Shown here: positions 8,585 through 17,968 of the stretch, piece by piece | Numbering within the stretch: position 1 is the first letter of the stretch | How the letters are laid out: each line of letters starts with the position of its first letter | NCBI GenBank assembly: GCA_028710605.1 | Contig: JAQTTU010000011.1 | Location: 62,001-126,000 of the forward strand | Direction of reading: 5' to 3' | Length of the DNA: 64,000 nucleotides | From: Sideroxydans sp. | Lineage (GTDB): Bacteria > Pseudomonadota > Gammaproteobacteria > Burkholderiales > Gallionellaceae | Program-made: the position numbers and the translations under genes | The notes under the pieces: generated by a model | The model's input: the letters and a program-made list of their open reading frames with translations, nothing else | What the model was told of the DNA's origin: nothing | Database searches by the model: none

Positions 8585-8757
8585 CCCTTCCCCCGCAGGC
8601 GGGGGAAGGGCTGGGGATGAGGGTCTTTGCGCTACAACCATATTACTTATTACTCACCTACCCTCACCCTAACCCTCTGATGAAACTACTAGCCATTCGA
8701 CTAGGCTGCAAAACCCGCAGCCAAGTCGCTGGTTATCCCGCCTGCGGGAGAGGGAAT
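8585..8757. repeat. Family D paired repeat with internal insertion
   Basis: Two inverted arms (CCCTTCCCCCGCAGGCGGGG and CCCGCCTGCGGGAGAGGG). The right arm is split at 8679-8736 by 58 foreign bases. Other paired copies: 11724, 27638, 54136. Confidence 0.8.
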
Positions 8758-9128
8758 CAAACCGAGGGAATCATTTTCACTTCGCAGCGCAGCGCTTCGT
8801 CGCGCCCCCAGGCGGTAATCATTTCCACGAACCAGCGCGGGTCGTGCGGGTGGGGGCAGAACAAATCGTATTCGGCGTAGAAGCTGCCGTCGCTGTTGAA
8901 CGTGATACTGCCGCAGCGTTCGCGGCGCGCGTTGCGCCACACGCCTTCGTAGCCGGGCAACTGGTTGCCGGGGTCGATGACGCGGCTGAAGCACACTGCT
9001 TGCAGTTCGATTTTCGGCGCGGCATTCGCTGCGAAATATTTTGCCGCGCCTTGTTGCAACGCCCGCACGATGCGCGCGGCCTGCGCTTCCAGTTCGACGG
9101 GCAGTGCAAACGGCACAGCGTTATTCAC
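8757..9128 (-). CDS. Small nif-operon protein of unknown function
   Basis: About 123 residues starting with GTG (VNNAVPFALPVELEAQ); the start overlaps the stop of the [2Fe-2S] ferredoxin gene, so the two are coupled. A second GTG at 9131 is an equal candidate. The C-terminal half (CGSITFNSDGSFYAEYDL, DPRWFVEMITAWGRDE) has the look of a conserved alpha/beta domain, and I recall similar short proteins in nif operons but cannot name the family. Cytoplasmic, no metal motif. Confidence 0.7.
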   Translation of the reverse strand: MNNAVPFALPVELEAQAARIVRALQQGAAKYFAANAAPKIELQAVCFSRVIDPGNQLPGYEGVWRNARRERCGSITFNSDGSFYAEYDLFCPHPHDPRWFVEMITAWGRDEALRCEVKMIPSV

Positions 9129-9448
9129 CACATGTCGGCGGGCGCTTTCAGACGATCCACCGGCGTACCGCCCAGCAAATGCTGGTCGAATATCTCGCCG
9201 ACATCGGCCTTGCTGACGTTGTTGTACAAAATGCCTTCGGGATAAACCAGGATGTTCGGCCCCATGCCGCACGGGCCGATGCAACTGCTCGGTGTCACCA
9301 TCACTTGCGCGAAGCACTGGCGCTGTTGCCACTGTTGCATGAATTCGTCCATCACCTCTCGGCAACCTTTTTGTCCGCACGAACCGCGCGGGTGACCGTC
9401 AGGTCGCTGCTGTGCGCAAACGAATACGTGTCTCGCTGGTTTGGCCAT
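9125..9448 (-). CDS. Thioredoxin-like [2Fe-2S] ferredoxin
   Basis: 107 residues. Cys11-x12-Cys24 and Cys56-x3-Cys60 (SSCIGPCGMGPN) match the thioredoxin-fold [2Fe-2S] ferredoxins, relatives of the Shethna protein I that occur beside nif genes. It could carry electrons to nitrogenase or protect it from oxygen; which of these is not shown by the sequence. The ATG at 9448 is three bases past the fdxB stop. Confidence 0.85.
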   Translation of the reverse strand: MAKPARHVFVCAQQRPDGHPRGSCGQKGCREVMDEFMQQWQQRQCFAQVMVTPSSCIGPCGMGPNILVYPEGILYNNVSKADVGEIFDQHLLGGTPVDRLKAPADMW

Positions 9449-9450
9449 CG

Positions 9451-9741
9451 TTAAGCTCCGACCGGCATCGGCTGATGCGTCTGGCATTGCTTGGGACACA
9501 CGCGTCCGCACGAACCGCAACCGATGCAATCCAGCACGTCGGCCAGCGTCATCACCATCGCGTTGTCTTCGTCCTCGTCGTAGTTCTCGTCGTCCTCGCC
9601 GCGTTCGACCAACTCGAACACTTTGCGCGGGCAGACTTTGTAGCAGCGGCCACAGCCGATGCAGTTGGCCTGATTCAGCGCGGTGATGAACTGCGGTATG
9701 TAAGGCGTGCCGCCTCGGGTAATGCCGGTGATATGTGACAT
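9451..9741 (-). CDS. fdxB: Ferredoxin III, nif-specific (FdxB)
   Basis: 96 residues starting MSHITGITRGGTPYIPQF, the typical FdxB N-terminus, with AAGGAAG upstream of the ATG at 9741. Two [4Fe-4S] motifs: CIGCGRCYKVC (Cys27/30/33/37) and CIGCGSCGRVC near the C-terminus, divided by an acidic insert (EDDENYDEDED). Electron carrier in the nitrogenase system. Confidence 0.9.
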   Translation of the reverse strand: MSHITGITRGGTPYIPQFITALNQANCIGCGRCYKVCPRKVFELVERGEDDENYDEDEDNAMVMTLADVLDCIGCGSCGRVCPKQCQTHQPMPVGA

Positions 9742-9755
9742 TTCGATTCTTCCTT

Positions 9756-9974
9756 TTAGTTCGATAGTGTTTTCTGTGCTGCGGAAAATTTTGCGTTCGC
9801 CTCTGCCCATGCCTGACACGCGTCATAAGTGGATTGGGCGATGCCGGGTATCTCGTGATAAGCGGCAGGCAAACGCTCTTCCACCAGATCATGCAACTGC
9901 CCCGCCCATTCGCTGGCGATGCGCTTGAGTTTTCTGACTTCCTTGTCGAGTGCTTTCAGTTCGTCTTCGGTCAT
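9756..9974 (-). CDS. CCE_0567-family (Rop-like) nif-associated protein
   Basis: 72 residues beginning MTEDELKALDKEVRKLKR. Entirely helical, probably a two-helix hairpin with a coiled-coil N-terminal half. It matches in length, start and genomic place the small Rop-like metalloproteins coded next to nifX and fdxB. An upstream in-frame start lies in a repeat and is rejected; a GGAG(A) site precedes 9974. Confidence 0.8.
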   Translation of the reverse strand: MTEDELKALDKEVRKLKRIASEWAGQLHDLVEERLPAAYHEIPGIAQSTYDACQAWAEANAKFSAAQKTLSN

Positions 9975-10211
9975 TGCTTTCTCCTGCGGAGAGGATTGAG
10001 GATTCGGGATTGAGGATTGAGCCAAACCCTGGCTTCTCCGGCCCTCCCTTTAATGAGCGTCAGCCAGGAGGAAGGATTCCTGCTTATCCCATCGCTGAGA
10101 GAGTGCTATGCCAGCGCCCCTTTGCCACTGGCTCGCCCCTGAACTGGGGCGGCACGGAGGAGGCAGGTTTTGCGTTTGACTCAATCCTCAATCCCGCACC
10201 TCAATCCCGAT
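9975..10211. repeat. Intergenic repeat of GGATTGAGGATT type
   Basis: Short tandem GGATTGAGGATT/CGGGATTGAGG units at 9990-10022 are mirrored by CAATCCTCAATCCCG at 10182-10210, making a ~220-base inverted structure inside the nif operon. No gene. Confidence 0.6.
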
Positions 10212-10673
10212 TTACATCCCCGCCACTTCCGGGTATTTGCCGATAATCTCCAGCGCCACCGATAACAATTTGTCGCCTTCATCCTTCATCTTGGACAGAC
10301 TTTCATAACCGTAGCGATGCACGTCGCGCAGCGTCTTGTCCATCACCACCAGCTTGCCCACGGTGATGATGATTCGACCGAAACCTTCATGGTTGATGTT
10401 GACGATGGGCGAAGCCATCAGGCCGCATTCCTTTTCGATCAGCGAAGAGATCGCGTTGTAAAACGCCTTGATGCGCGCAATCAAAATTTCATCGGGATCG
10501 CCGATGATGGGCATCTCGCGCCGCTGCTCTTTGGTTACCACGTAAGGCGCGAGAATCTTCTCCACCGTCCAGCCGTCGTAATTGCCGTAGCTGTCGATGG
10601 CGCGCATCTGCCTGACCATCTCCTGGATAAAATCGGTGGACAACAACGGGTCTGCTGCGAGTGTTTGATTCAT
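10212..10673 (-). CDS. NifX-associated nitrogen fixation protein (DUF269)
   Basis: 153 residues. Signature parts include FIQEMVRQMRAIDSYGNYDGW, EILIARIKAFYNAIS, INHEGFGRIIITVGKLVV and DVHRFGYESL-like DVHRYGYESL, all characteristic of the DUF269 proteins encoded directly after nifX. They are thought to help FeMo-cofactor assembly. Full length; the ATG at 10673 follows AAGGAGAATTTC. Confidence 0.9.
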   Translation of the reverse strand: MNQTLAADPLLSTDFIQEMVRQMRAIDSYGNYDGWTVEKILAPYVVTKEQRREMPIIGDPDEILIARIKAFYNAISSLIEKECGLMASPIVNINHEGFGRIIITVGKLVVMDKTLRDVHRYGYESLSKMKDEGDKLLSVALEIIGKYPEVAGM

Positions 10674-10700
10674 GAAATTCTCCTTCGGTTAATTGATCTT

Positions 10701-10748
10701 TGTAGGTCGGGCTTCAGCCCGACATGTCGGGTTAAAACCCGACCTACA
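10701..10748. repeat. Family G palindrome
   Basis: TGTAGGTCGGGCTTCAGCCC and its mirror; second copy at 39267-39313. Confidence 0.85.
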
Positions 10749-11145
10749 TTTTTTTCGCCGCCATACGCGGTACCCAGCCGGACAGCCGCCCCAGCAAAAA
10801 CCCCAACGCGATGCCCGCCACCGCGCCCAGCACCGCCGCCGCATCGCCCCAACCCGAGGCAACACCCGCGCCCACCAGCGCCAACACACTGGGCAACAGA
10901 TAGGCCAGCAAACCGGCCTTGAGCAGATCGCCTTCGCTCATGTTCAGTTGCAATTCGTCGCCCGCCTGCACCTTCGCATCGCACTGCACCGCAATCGTTT
11001 TGCGCGTGCCGGAAAAATATTTCCCCAAGCCGGAAATGCCGCAGGCCTCGCGCGACTGGCAACTGCCGCAGCCGGACTGCACGCTGGTCTCGACCAGCAC
11101 CGTGCCGTTGTTGGACGAAACCACGCGTGCGGTGGTCTCTATCAT
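10744..11145 (-). CDS. RseC/MucC-like membrane protein
   Basis: 133 residues. The soluble N-terminal half carries Cys26, Cys29 and Cys35 (SGCGSCQSREACG), followed by two membrane helices (about residues 80-125), the pattern of RseC/MucC proteins. In E. coli RseC belongs to the SoxR-reducing Rsx/Rnf system; with nif genes around it may serve an Rnf electron-transfer complex, but no rnf gene is in view. The ATG at 11145 is chosen because the longer frame reads through a family A palindrome. The last few bases overlap the family G repeat. Confidence 0.8.
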   Translation of the reverse strand: MIETTARVVSSNNGTVLVETSVQSGCGSCQSREACGISGLGKYFSGTRKTIAVQCDAKVQAGDELQLNMSEGDLLKAGLLAYLLPSVLALVGAGVASGWGDAAAVLGAVAGIALGFLLGRLSGWVPRMAAKKM

Positions 11146-11164
11146 TTTGCAAACCGCCCATTTA

Positions 11165-11222
11165 GTAGGTGCGAATTCATTCGCACGCGCAACGTGGAAT
11201 GTGCGAATGAATTCGCACCTAC
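11165..11222. repeat. Family A palindrome, copy 2
   Basis: GTAGGTGCGAATTCATTCGC and mirror; lies between nifX and the rseC-like gene. Confidence 0.9.
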
Positions 11223-11251
11223 AAAAGCTTTTCCTTTGACAATTTTCGGCA

Positions 11252-11665
11252 TCATTCCTGCCACTCCTCGTCCGCCGCAAAGTCCTTGCCGCCCGTTTGC
11301 TTCTTCAGATGTTTCGCCAGCCACACCGGCGGATCATTCAGCAGATTTTTTTGCAGCCCGCACAGCAATTCGTCGATGGGCGTGCCTTCATCCACACGCA
11401 TCGGCTGTATGCTTTTCGCCAGCAGTTGCTGGATCGCCGACGCGCCAACCGCGTTGCAATACACCGCCGCGCAATCGCCCAGCAGCGCGACCTTGGCGGC
11501 CAGCTTGCCGTCGTGGCCGTCCATCGCGGTCTCGATGAATTCCGCCACCTCGATCAAGCGCGTTTCGTGTTCGCCCACTTCGTAGATCGCAAACGCTTCC
11601 GCCGCGCCGAAATGCTGGTTCACCGCGCGCCGGTCGCTGGTGGCAAAGGCGATTTTTACCGTCAT
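11252..11665 (-). CDS. nifX: NifX, FeMo-cofactor precursor carrier
   Basis: 137 residues starting MTVKIAFATSDRRAVNQHFG, a classic NifX/NifB-C-type domain. It binds NifB-co and the VK-cluster and shuttles them in FeMo-co synthesis. Motifs YEVGEHETRLIEV, GDCAAVYCNAVGASA and C-terminal PPVWLAKHLKK are visible. The ATG at 11665 follows AGGAGAACGCC; a longer frame enters the family D repeat and is not used. Second gene after nifE-nifN. Confidence 0.92.
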   Translation of the reverse strand: MTVKIAFATSDRRAVNQHFGAAEAFAIYEVGEHETRLIEVAEFIETAMDGHDGKLAAKVALLGDCAAVYCNAVGASAIQQLLAKSIQPMRVDEGTPIDELLCGLQKNLLNDPPVWLAKHLKKQTGGKDFAADEEWQE

Positions 11666-11723
11666 GGCGTTCTCCTTAGTGTCGATCAGGCGCAAATGGC
11701 GCATGGCGAAACTCCGCGTTTTA

Positions 11724-11840
11724 CTCCCTTCTCCCGCAGGCGGGAGAAGGGCTGGGGATGAGGGACGTTGAGGTATCTCGTCATTGCGCGAGACCTCCGC
11801 GACCCTCACCCCAACCCTCTCCCGCCAGCGGGCGAGGGAG
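11724..11840. repeat. Family D paired repeat between nifX and nifN
   Basis: Inverted arms around CTCCCGCAGGCGGGAG and CTCTCCCGCCAGCGGGCGAG. The nifN reading frame ends inside it. Confidence 0.85.
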
Positions 11841-13259
11841 TTTGTTCGCAACATTTTTGCTGGTGCGCTGATAAATCGATACAAACGGCTCCGCCTCATG
11901 CTGTCCGTGCTGTTCCATCATCATGTTCGCCATGTCGAACAGCGCTTGGCGCGTGCCCTTGTAACCGACCCACAGGCGCTGGTAGCCGCCGATAAAATCG
12001 TATTGCGGGAATCCGGCGCGCAGCAGCGGGATGCCCAGGCGGCGCGCGGTCTGCACGGCGTGCGAGTTGCTGATGATGAATTGCGCGCCGTTGCGTTTGG
12101 CGGCGATCTCCAGATCTTCCAGATCGCCGATGGCGACTTGCTCTGCTTCGACATCGTTAAGAATGTTGGCGCGCGCGGGTGCGACAGCCGCCACCACGTC
12201 GCAGCCCATCTCCGTCACCAGCCGAGCCATGCCGTACAGCAGATCGGCATCGGCGGCGATGGCCACGCGCGCAAAGCCCAGCATGAAATGCGCATCCACC
12301 ATCGCGTCCTGCAACTGCGCGCGTTGGCGCTCGATCTTTTCCGGCACCGGCTTGCCGCTGATCTCGGCCAGCGTCGCCACAAAACTGTCCACCGCATCCA
12401 GCCCCATCAAACTGTCGAAACGGTAATCCGGCACGCCTGTTTGCTCTTTCAAATAGTCCGCCGCCTCGAACAGCGAATTGCCCAGCACCAGCGTGGCGAT
12501 GGATTCGCCCATGCTGGCGATGTCGCCCACCGGAGTGCCGCCCACCGTCACCGGACTGCTGTCCATCGCCGTGAGATGTCCGTCCAGCGAATCGCCCAGA
12601 TCGGGCAACACCAGCGGACGCAAACCGAACGCCTCGATCAATTCCTTGATGTGCTCGACATCGCCCGGCGTGAGCATGGACGCGGCCAGCACGTTGACTT
12701 GTTTTTTGCGTCGTCCCACATTGCTTTTCACGTTCGTCCCCTCTCCCGCAGGCGGGAGAGGGTTAGGGTGAGGGTCTTGTTGCGGCAGCAGCGTTTCCAA
12801 AATCGCCTTCACCGCCAACGCAAACCCGCTCTCCAGACAGCCGCTGAAGTCCGGCGCATTCACCGGCACGATGGGGATATGCGCAAACTCGGGATGCGCC
12901 GCATAAAACTCCTTCACCAGGCGCTTGATGTCCGTGCCCTGCGTTTCGGACAGGCTGGTGGTGGGCAAGCCGATCAACGCCGGATTGCTTTTTTCGCAAA
13001 TGGACTTCAGGCCGAGGATCACGTTCTCGTCCGCGCTCATCACCGTCGAGACCTGATCCATCGCCGTGGTCTGCAACGGGATAGGCTCGCGGAAATGGCG
13101 CACGAAAAACACCTTGCCGAATGCGGTGCAACCCTGCGAACCGTGCAGCATCGGGATCGCGCGGTTGATGCCGAGAAAAGCCAGCGACGCGCCCACCGGC
13201 TGACTGGCTTTGAGCGGATTCACCGCGAGTGCTTTGTTGCGTTTCAGGATTTCGGCCAT
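11781..13259 (-). CDS. nifN: NifN, FeMo-cofactor scaffold subunit
   Basis: 492 residues. NifN pairs with NifE to form the scaffold on which FeMo-co matures. Visible: [36 protein letters not shown], the [12 protein letters not shown] region, and [19 protein letters not shown] near the end. Two family D repeats are read in frame: one inserts about 15 residues ([13 protein letters not shown]) near residue 165, the other supplies the last ~15 residues and the stop codon. The core of the protein is otherwise full length, so it is probably functional. The ATG at 13259 gives the normal N-terminus. Confidence 0.95.
   Translation of the reverse strand: MAEILKRNKALAVNPLKASQPVGASLAFLGINRAIPMLHGSQGCTAFGKVFFVRHFREPIPLQTTAMDQVSTVMSADENVILGLKSICEKSNPALIGLPTTSLSETQGTDIKRLVKEFYAAHPEFAHIPIVPVNAPDFSGCLESGFALAVKAILETLLPQQDPHPNPLPPAGEGTNVKSNVGRRKKQVNVLAASMLTPGDVEHIKELIEAFGLRPLVLPDLGDSLDGHLTAMDSSPVTVGGTPVGDIASMGESIATLVLGNSLFEAADYLKEQTGVPDYRFDSLMGLDAVDSFVATLAEISGKPVPEKIERQRAQLQDAMVDAHFMLGFARVAIAADADLLYGMARLVTEMGCDVVAAVAPARANILNDVEAEQVAIGDLEDLEIAAKRNGAQFIISNSHAVQTARRLGIPLLRAGFPQYDFIGGYQRLWVGYKGTRQALFDMANMMMEQHGQHEAEPFVSIYQRTSKNVANKLPRPLAGEGWGEGRGGLAQ
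12736..12778. repeat. nifN: Family D repeat inside the nifN coding sequence
   Basis: CCCTCTCCCGCAGGCGGGAG followed by AGGGTTAGGGTGAGGGTCTT, read on the minus strand as [13 protein letters not shown] in frame. Confidence 0.9.
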
Positions 13260-13270
13260 GTCAGACTCCC

Positions 13271-13395
13271 GTCATTCCGGCGCAGGCCGGAATCCAGCAA
13301 AAACAAACAGCCCGCGTAGCGGACAAGCTCAAGGTTTTGATCCGCTTCGCGGAGGCATTTTTTTGGACTGGATTCCGGCCTGCGCCGGAATGACG
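13271..13395. repeat. Family F repeat, copy 1
   Basis: About 125 bases with ends GTCATTCCGGCGCAGGCCGG and its mirror. Copy 2 at 28555-28679. Confidence 0.9.
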
Positions 13396-13421
13396 GTCAA
13401 TAGGAAGATTCGTTCTCATCA

Positions 13422-14828
13422 TCACGCCCCCAACTCCACGCCCGGCACGCCCGGCTTCGCCCACGGCGCGGGCTTGCGCACCGCAGGCCACACGGGGCTG
13501 TGCATGGTCAGCGCCAGTTGCCGCGCCAGTTCGATCATGCCGCTGTAACCCTCATAACCAAACTCGCGCTCCTGGTTGATGTCGAGGAACGGGATGCGCG
13601 CCTTGAGTGCGGTGTACATGTTGCGTCCGCCCGCGATCAGGATGTCGGCCTGGTATTCCTTCACCGCGCCCAGCAATGCCTTGGGGCTGCCGTCGGTGAT
13701 CATGCGCGTCTTGTCGCCCATGATTTCGCGGATGCGCGCTTTGTCTTCTTCGGTGGATTTGTTGGTGCCGGTCGCCACCACTTCCAAGCCCAAGTCTTGC
13801 AGCGCAGACACAATCGACCACGATTTCACGCCACCGGTGTAGAGCAGCACGCGCTTGCCGCGCAGCTTGTCGCGCCACGGTTCGAGTGCCGCATTAATAG
13901 TGGCTTCTTCGCGCGCGATCAGCGCTTCGGTGCGCTCGGTGAGCGAGGGATCATTCAGCAGTTTGGCGAATTCGCGGAACGCCATCGAGGTGTCGGTCAC
14001 GCCGTAAAAGCTGCCCTCGAAATATGGTGTCTTGTAATCGGTTTGCAGCTTGCGCGCCACGTTGAGCAGCGCCTTGGCGCACACCACCATGTTGGCTTCG
14101 GCACGGTGCATGGTCTGCACTTCGCGGAAGCGTCCGTCGCCGGACAAGGTACAAAGAATGCGCAAGCCCAGCTCGTCGAACAGCGGCGCAACATTCCAGA
14201 ATTCGCCCGCGATGTTGTATTCGCCGATCAGGTTCACGTCGTGCACGGTGATGCCGGGGCGTTGCGCTTCGGGCGGCACCGGCAACGGTTCCGCCGTACC
14301 CACCACATGTTTGAACATGGCATCGCCCGCGATGCGGTTACCCAGGTTTTTGGTGCCGTAAAAACCGGCGCAATCCACCGGCACGCACGGCACGCCGAAT
14401 TTTTCTTCCGCCGCCTTGCACACCGCGCCGATGTCGTCGCCGATCAGCGCGGGCACGCAGGTGTTGTAAACAAACACCGCCGCAGGAGAATAGCCCTCCA
14501 CCGCCTGCTTGATCGCGTGATACAGGCGCTTCTCGCCGCGCCCCATGATGACATCCTGCTCGGTGAGGTCGGTGGTCATGCCGGTGCGGAACAACGTCGG
14601 CCCGGACGAGCGCGTGCCGCGCCCTTCCCACGAACTGCCCGCACAGGCAATCGGCCCGTGCACGATGTGCGCCACGTCGGCAATCGGCAACAGCGCAATC
14701 TGCGCCCCGTCGAACGAACACCCGCCCGCCGTCGCCCCCGGCTTGGGTCGCGCGCAGCCCGACTTCGACTTGGTGTTGTGCTCGCACGCCGGTTCATTCA
14801 ACAGCGCGGCAATGTCTTTGGCTTGCAT
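13422..14828 (-). CDS. nifE: NifE, FeMo-cofactor scaffold subunit
   Basis: 468 residues from the ATG at 14828 (a GTG at 14837 would add three). Partner of NifN. Motifs typical of Nif[66 protein letters not shown], and [17 protein letters not shown]. The cysteines equivalent to the MoFe P-cluster ligands (GC, AC, TC) are kept. First gene of the operon that reads to nifZ; a NifA site and sigma-54 promoter stand directly upstream. Confidence 0.95.
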   Translation of the reverse strand: MQAKDIAALLNEPACEHNTKSKSGCARPKPGATAGGCSFDGAQIALLPIADVAHIVHGPIACAGSSWEGRGTRSSGPTLFRTGMTTDLTEQDVIMGRGEKRLYHAIKQAVEGYSPAAVFVYNTCVPALIGDDIGAVCKAAEEKFGVPCVPVDCAGFYGTKNLGNRIAGDAMFKHVVGTAEPLPVPPEAQRPGITVHDVNLIGEYNIAGEFWNVAPLFDELGLRILCTLSGDGRFREVQTMHRAEANMVVCAKALLNVARKLQTDYKTPYFEGSFYGVTDTSMAFREFAKLLNDPSLTERTEALIAREEATINAALEPWRDKLRGKRVLLYTGGVKSWSIVSALQDLGLEVVATGTNKSTEEDKARIREIMGDKTRMITDGSPKALLGAVKEYQADILIAGGRNMYTALKARIPFLDINQEREFGYEGYSGMIELARQLALTMHSPVWPAVRKPAPWAKPGVPGVELGA

Positions 14829-14864
14829 GGCAATCACTCACGATTTATGGACACCCCCGTAATC

Positions 14865-14879
14865 GCAAATGGCGTGCCA
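14865..14879 (-). promoter_or_regulatory. sigma-54 promoter of nifE operon
   Basis: Minus-strand TGGCACGCCATTTGC, an exact -24/-12 element 36 bases before the nifE ATG. Confidence 0.9.
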
Positions 14880-14922
14880 AGGTGGGGGGCTTGATTTCAA
14901 TGGGTTTTGCGGAGGTGAACGT

Positions 14923-14938
14923 TGTAGCAAAGCCGACA
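14923..14938 (-). promoter_or_regulatory. NifA upstream activator site
   Basis: TGTAGCAAAGCCGACA on the plus strand, a TGT-N10-ACA site about 50 bases upstream of the sigma-54 element. Confidence 0.8.
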
Positions 14939-15175
14939 AGTCGAGCCGACACAACAAATCCGCCGGGTTGAAACAGCCGTTTTGAAGAATTGCAATAACC
15001 CCACTCCCTCTGCTAGCATGTAACCAGAAGTGCAATGTGGTCTTTATGGAGCTAGAGGCCGCATCTCGCCAGCAATGGCAGTTAGACGCTATCCCGCCAG
15101 AAGGGTGAATACACCCAATGGGACAAAAAGAAGAAGCATTGGTTTTTTACTGACAATTTTTCTCAGGGAGCGTCT

Positions 15176-17968
15176 ATGGCCTGGAACTTTCCTCGCCTGA
15201 CCCGTCGCACGTTGTTGAAGGCGACCGGGTTGGGAGTAGCTGGTTTAACCTTGCTGAAGCCAGCCAGCATGTTGATCGATTCAGCTTCTGCCGATTCCGG
15301 CGGCGCAACGGATACAGAAGGATGCACGTACAGCATCTGCAATTTCTGCTCTTCGCTGTGCAATCTGCGCGTCACCACGCAAACAAAGAACGGCATCAAG
15401 CGCATCGTCAAACTCGACGGCAATCCCAATTCCACACTCAATCGCGGCAAGCTGTGCGCGCGCGGGCAGGCCGGATTGCGCCAGACCTACGATACCGACC
15501 GCCTGAAAACGCCGCTGATCCGGGTGGAAGGCAGCAAGCGCGGCGAGATGAAATTCCGCTCGGCTTCATGGGAAGAGGCGTACGCCTACATTGCCAAAAA
15601 ACAAAAGGCCGCCAACATCCAGCCGTGGGAGTGGACCATGGTGGGCGGCTGGACTTCCTGCGTGTTCTATATGAACTGGGCGGTGCCTTTCGCGCTGACC
15701 AACGGCATTCCCAATATCATCGCTTCGCCCATGCAGGCCTGCGTCACCAACGGCCACCTCGGCACCGATTCGGTCACCGGCAACTTCAACATTCACGACG
15801 AAGTGTTGCCAGATTTCGACAATGCCAAGTACATCCTGTTTGTCGCCAACAACGCTTCCATCGGCAGCGTGTCCACCTGCCGCATGGTGCGTTTTGCCGC
15901 CGGTCGCAAAAATGGCGCGAAAGTCGTGGCCATTGATCCGCGCCTGTCCGAAACCGCCTCCAAGGCGGACGAATGGATTTCCATCCGCCCCGGCACCGAT
16001 CTGGATTTCCTGCTGGCCATGCTCAAGACCATGCTGGAAGAGGAACTCTACGATGCCGAATTCCTGCGCCAGCATTCCAACATGCCGTTCCTCACCTACC
16101 GCGACAGCAAGGGCCAATGGCAACTGGCGCTCGATGGCAAAGGCCATCCGCGCGTGGTGCAGGAACACAGTTCGGACATCCGCACCTTGCCTGCCTACAC
16201 CAACGACAACGGGCTGGATGTGAACGGACATAGCTGCTTCCCGGCGCTGCACGCACCCGCCGGATTGAAACTGGACGGCCACCCCGTGATGACCGTGCTG
16301 CAAGCGCAACTGGAAGAGATACGCGCCTGCACGCCGGAATGGGCGGAGAACACCACCGGCATTTCCGCCGTCACCATCCGCCGCATCGCGCGCGAGTTCG
16401 GCGGCGCGCGCCCCGCCATCATCGACCCCGGCTGGCACGGCGGACGCTACGGCAACATCATCATGATGCGCCGCGTTCAGGCGATGATTCAGGCGCTGAC
16501 CGGCGGCATCGACAAGCCCGGCGGCTGGATCATGAGCGGCGAGGTGCACAAGAAACAGGCGCACACCATCAAGTCGAAAAAGGAAGGCACGAATCTGGGC
16601 GCGCCGCTGACCAACATCGTCGGCCTGCCCTTCGCCAAGCTGGTGATCGACGTATTCTCCAACGGCAAGAATTTCGGCCACGGCAAGCCCGGCTGGTCGT
16701 GGGCGTTCACCGAGCAGGAACGCGCGGCGGGTCGCCCTTATGTCATGCTGCCGGTGCTGGCGGATGTGGGCTTCAAGGAATCGGTGGAGGGCACGCTCAA
16801 CTACAAGGGCGAGCCGTATCTCACCCGCGCCGTGTTGCTGAACGCCGCCAATCCGGTGCGCCATTACTATCCCGATTCGCGCTGGAAAGACATCCTGTCG
16901 CACAAGAACATGGAGCTGGTGATCGCCATCGACGTGTTGCCTTGCGACTCCACGGCGTATGCGGATGTAATCCTGCCCAACTCCACTTACCTTGAGCGCG
17001 GCGAACCCAACATCTACGCCAACGGAGTCAACCACGACCTGGCTCTGACCACGCGCTACCCGGCGATAGACCCGCTGTACGACACGCGCGAAACACCCGA
17101 CATCCTGTTGAAGATGACGGAAATCATCAGCGGCAAGCCCGAGGCGTTCATGGACACCATCGACAAGCTGACCGGGTTGAATGCCGCCTCGGTGAAGAAG
17201 AAGCTGGCGCAAAAGATCAAGGAAGGCGTGAAGAGCCCGTTCTCCGCCGCTTACCGCGATGTGGCATTTGAAGAAGCGGCCAAGGAGGCGGGCATCACCG
17301 TCAAGCAGCTCGATACGGCCTTGCAGGACAAGGGCGTTTACATGCTGGACACCAAGGACAGGCTGCTGGAGAAATATGCCATGCCGTGGAAACTGCCGAT
17401 GCCCAGCGGCAGCGGACGGGTGGAGTTTTACTCCAGCCTGTTCGACGGTCTGCGCGGTATGGGCGGGACTGCACCGCAGTTCAGCGTGCTCGCCACGCAT
17501 ATCCCGACGGTATGCCGCAGCGATGCCTCCGGCAGCTTGGCCGATGACGAGTTCTACTTCACTTATGGCAAAGCGCCCACCGTCTCGTATGCCTCCACCA
17601 ACAATAACAATCCGGTGCTGGCGGCTATCAACCTGTTCAAGAAGGACATCTACACCAATGTCTGGATACATCCGGCGCGCGCAGCCTTCCTCGGTATCGC
17701 AAATGGCGATGCGATCAGCATCACCAATTCCAGGAGCGGACAAACCGCGAACGGCCACGCCCACGTGACGCGGCTGATCCATCGTGAGGCGGTGTTCTTC
17801 TACTCCAGCTTCGGCGCGGAAAACCCCATGCTCACGCGCGCCGCCGGAATGGGCACGGCCACCAACAAGCTGGTGCCATACTCGGTCGAGCCGGTGACCG
17901 GCGGTTTCCGCACGCAGGAGTTCACTGTCCGCATCAAGAAAATTTCCGAGAAAGGAGTTGCGGCATGA
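15176..17968 (+). CDS. Tat-exported molybdopterin oxidoreductase, catalytic subunit
   Basis: 930 residues. Twin-arginine signal (LTRRTLLKATGLG, Arg10-Arg11). [4Fe-4S] site Cys55-x2-Cys58-x3-Cys62 and Cys94 (GKLCARG), then the DMSO-reductase-family fold; Cys189 (MQACVTNG) is the probable Mo ligand. It forms an operon with a four-cluster FeS protein and an NrfD anchor, the PsrABC/PhsABC/TtrABC/SoeABC architecture. The Tat signal places it in the periplasm, unlike cytoplasmic SoeA. Substrate is not proven; polysulfide, thiosulfate, tetrathionate or arsenic oxyanions are possible. The tusA-dsrE2 genes nearby favour sulfur. Start has a CAGGGAG ribosome site. Confidence 0.85.
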   Translation: MAWNFPRLTRRTLLKATGLGVAGLTLLKPASMLIDSASADSGGATDTEGCTYSICNFCSSLCNLRVTTQTKNGIKRIVKLDGNPNSTLNRGKLCARGQAGLRQTYDTDRLKTPLIRVEGSKRGEMKFRSASWEEAYAYIAKKQKAANIQPWEWTMVGGWTSCVFYMNWAVPFALTNGIPNIIASPMQACVTNGHLGTDSVTGNFNIHDEVLPDFDNAKYILFVANNASIGSVSTCRMVRFAAGRKNGAKVVAIDPRLSETASKADEWISIRPGTDLDFLLAMLKTMLEEELYDAEFLRQHSNMPFLTYRDSKGQWQLALDGKGHPRVVQEHSSDIRTLPAYTNDNGLDVNGHSCFPALHAPAGLKLDGHPVMTVLQAQLEEIRACTPEWAENTTGISAVTIRRIAREFGGARPAIIDPGWHGGRYGNIIMMRRVQAMIQALTGGIDKPGGWIMSGEVHKKQAHTIKSKKEGTNLGAPLTNIVGLPFAKLVIDVFSNGKNFGHGKPGWSWAFTEQERAAGRPYVMLPVLADVGFKESVEGTLNYKGEPYLTRAVLLNAANPVRHYYPDSRWKDILSHKNMELVIAIDVLPCDSTAYADVILPNSTYLERGEPNIYANGVNHDLALTTRYPAIDPLYDTRETPDILLKMTEIISGKPEAFMDTIDKLTGLNAASVKKKLAQKIKEGVKSPFSAAYRDVAFEEAAKEAGITVKQLDTALQDKGVYMLDTKDRLLEKYAMPWKLPMPSGSGRVEFYSSLFDGLRGMGGTAPQFSVLATHIPTVCRSDASGSLADDEFYFTYGKAPTVSYASTNNNNPVLAAINLFKKDIYTNVWIHPARAAFLGIANGDAISITNSRSGQTANGHAHVTRLIHREAVFFYSSFGAENPMLTRAAGMGTATNKLVPYSVEPVTGGFRTQEFTVRIKKISEKGVAA

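Noticed and set aside
10744-11280. Longer start for the rseC-like gene
   Set aside because: Reads through the family A palindrome; the ATG at 11145 gives the normal family N-terminus.
15000-15170. sigma-54 promoter for the molybdoenzyme operon
   Set aside because: No TGGCAC-N5-TTGC on the plus strand; the NifA site there is best explained by nifE.
15566-17782. 738-codon minus-strand frame opposite the molybdoenzyme
   Set aside because: Composition is shadow-like and the plus strand has clear Tat, FeS and operon evidence.
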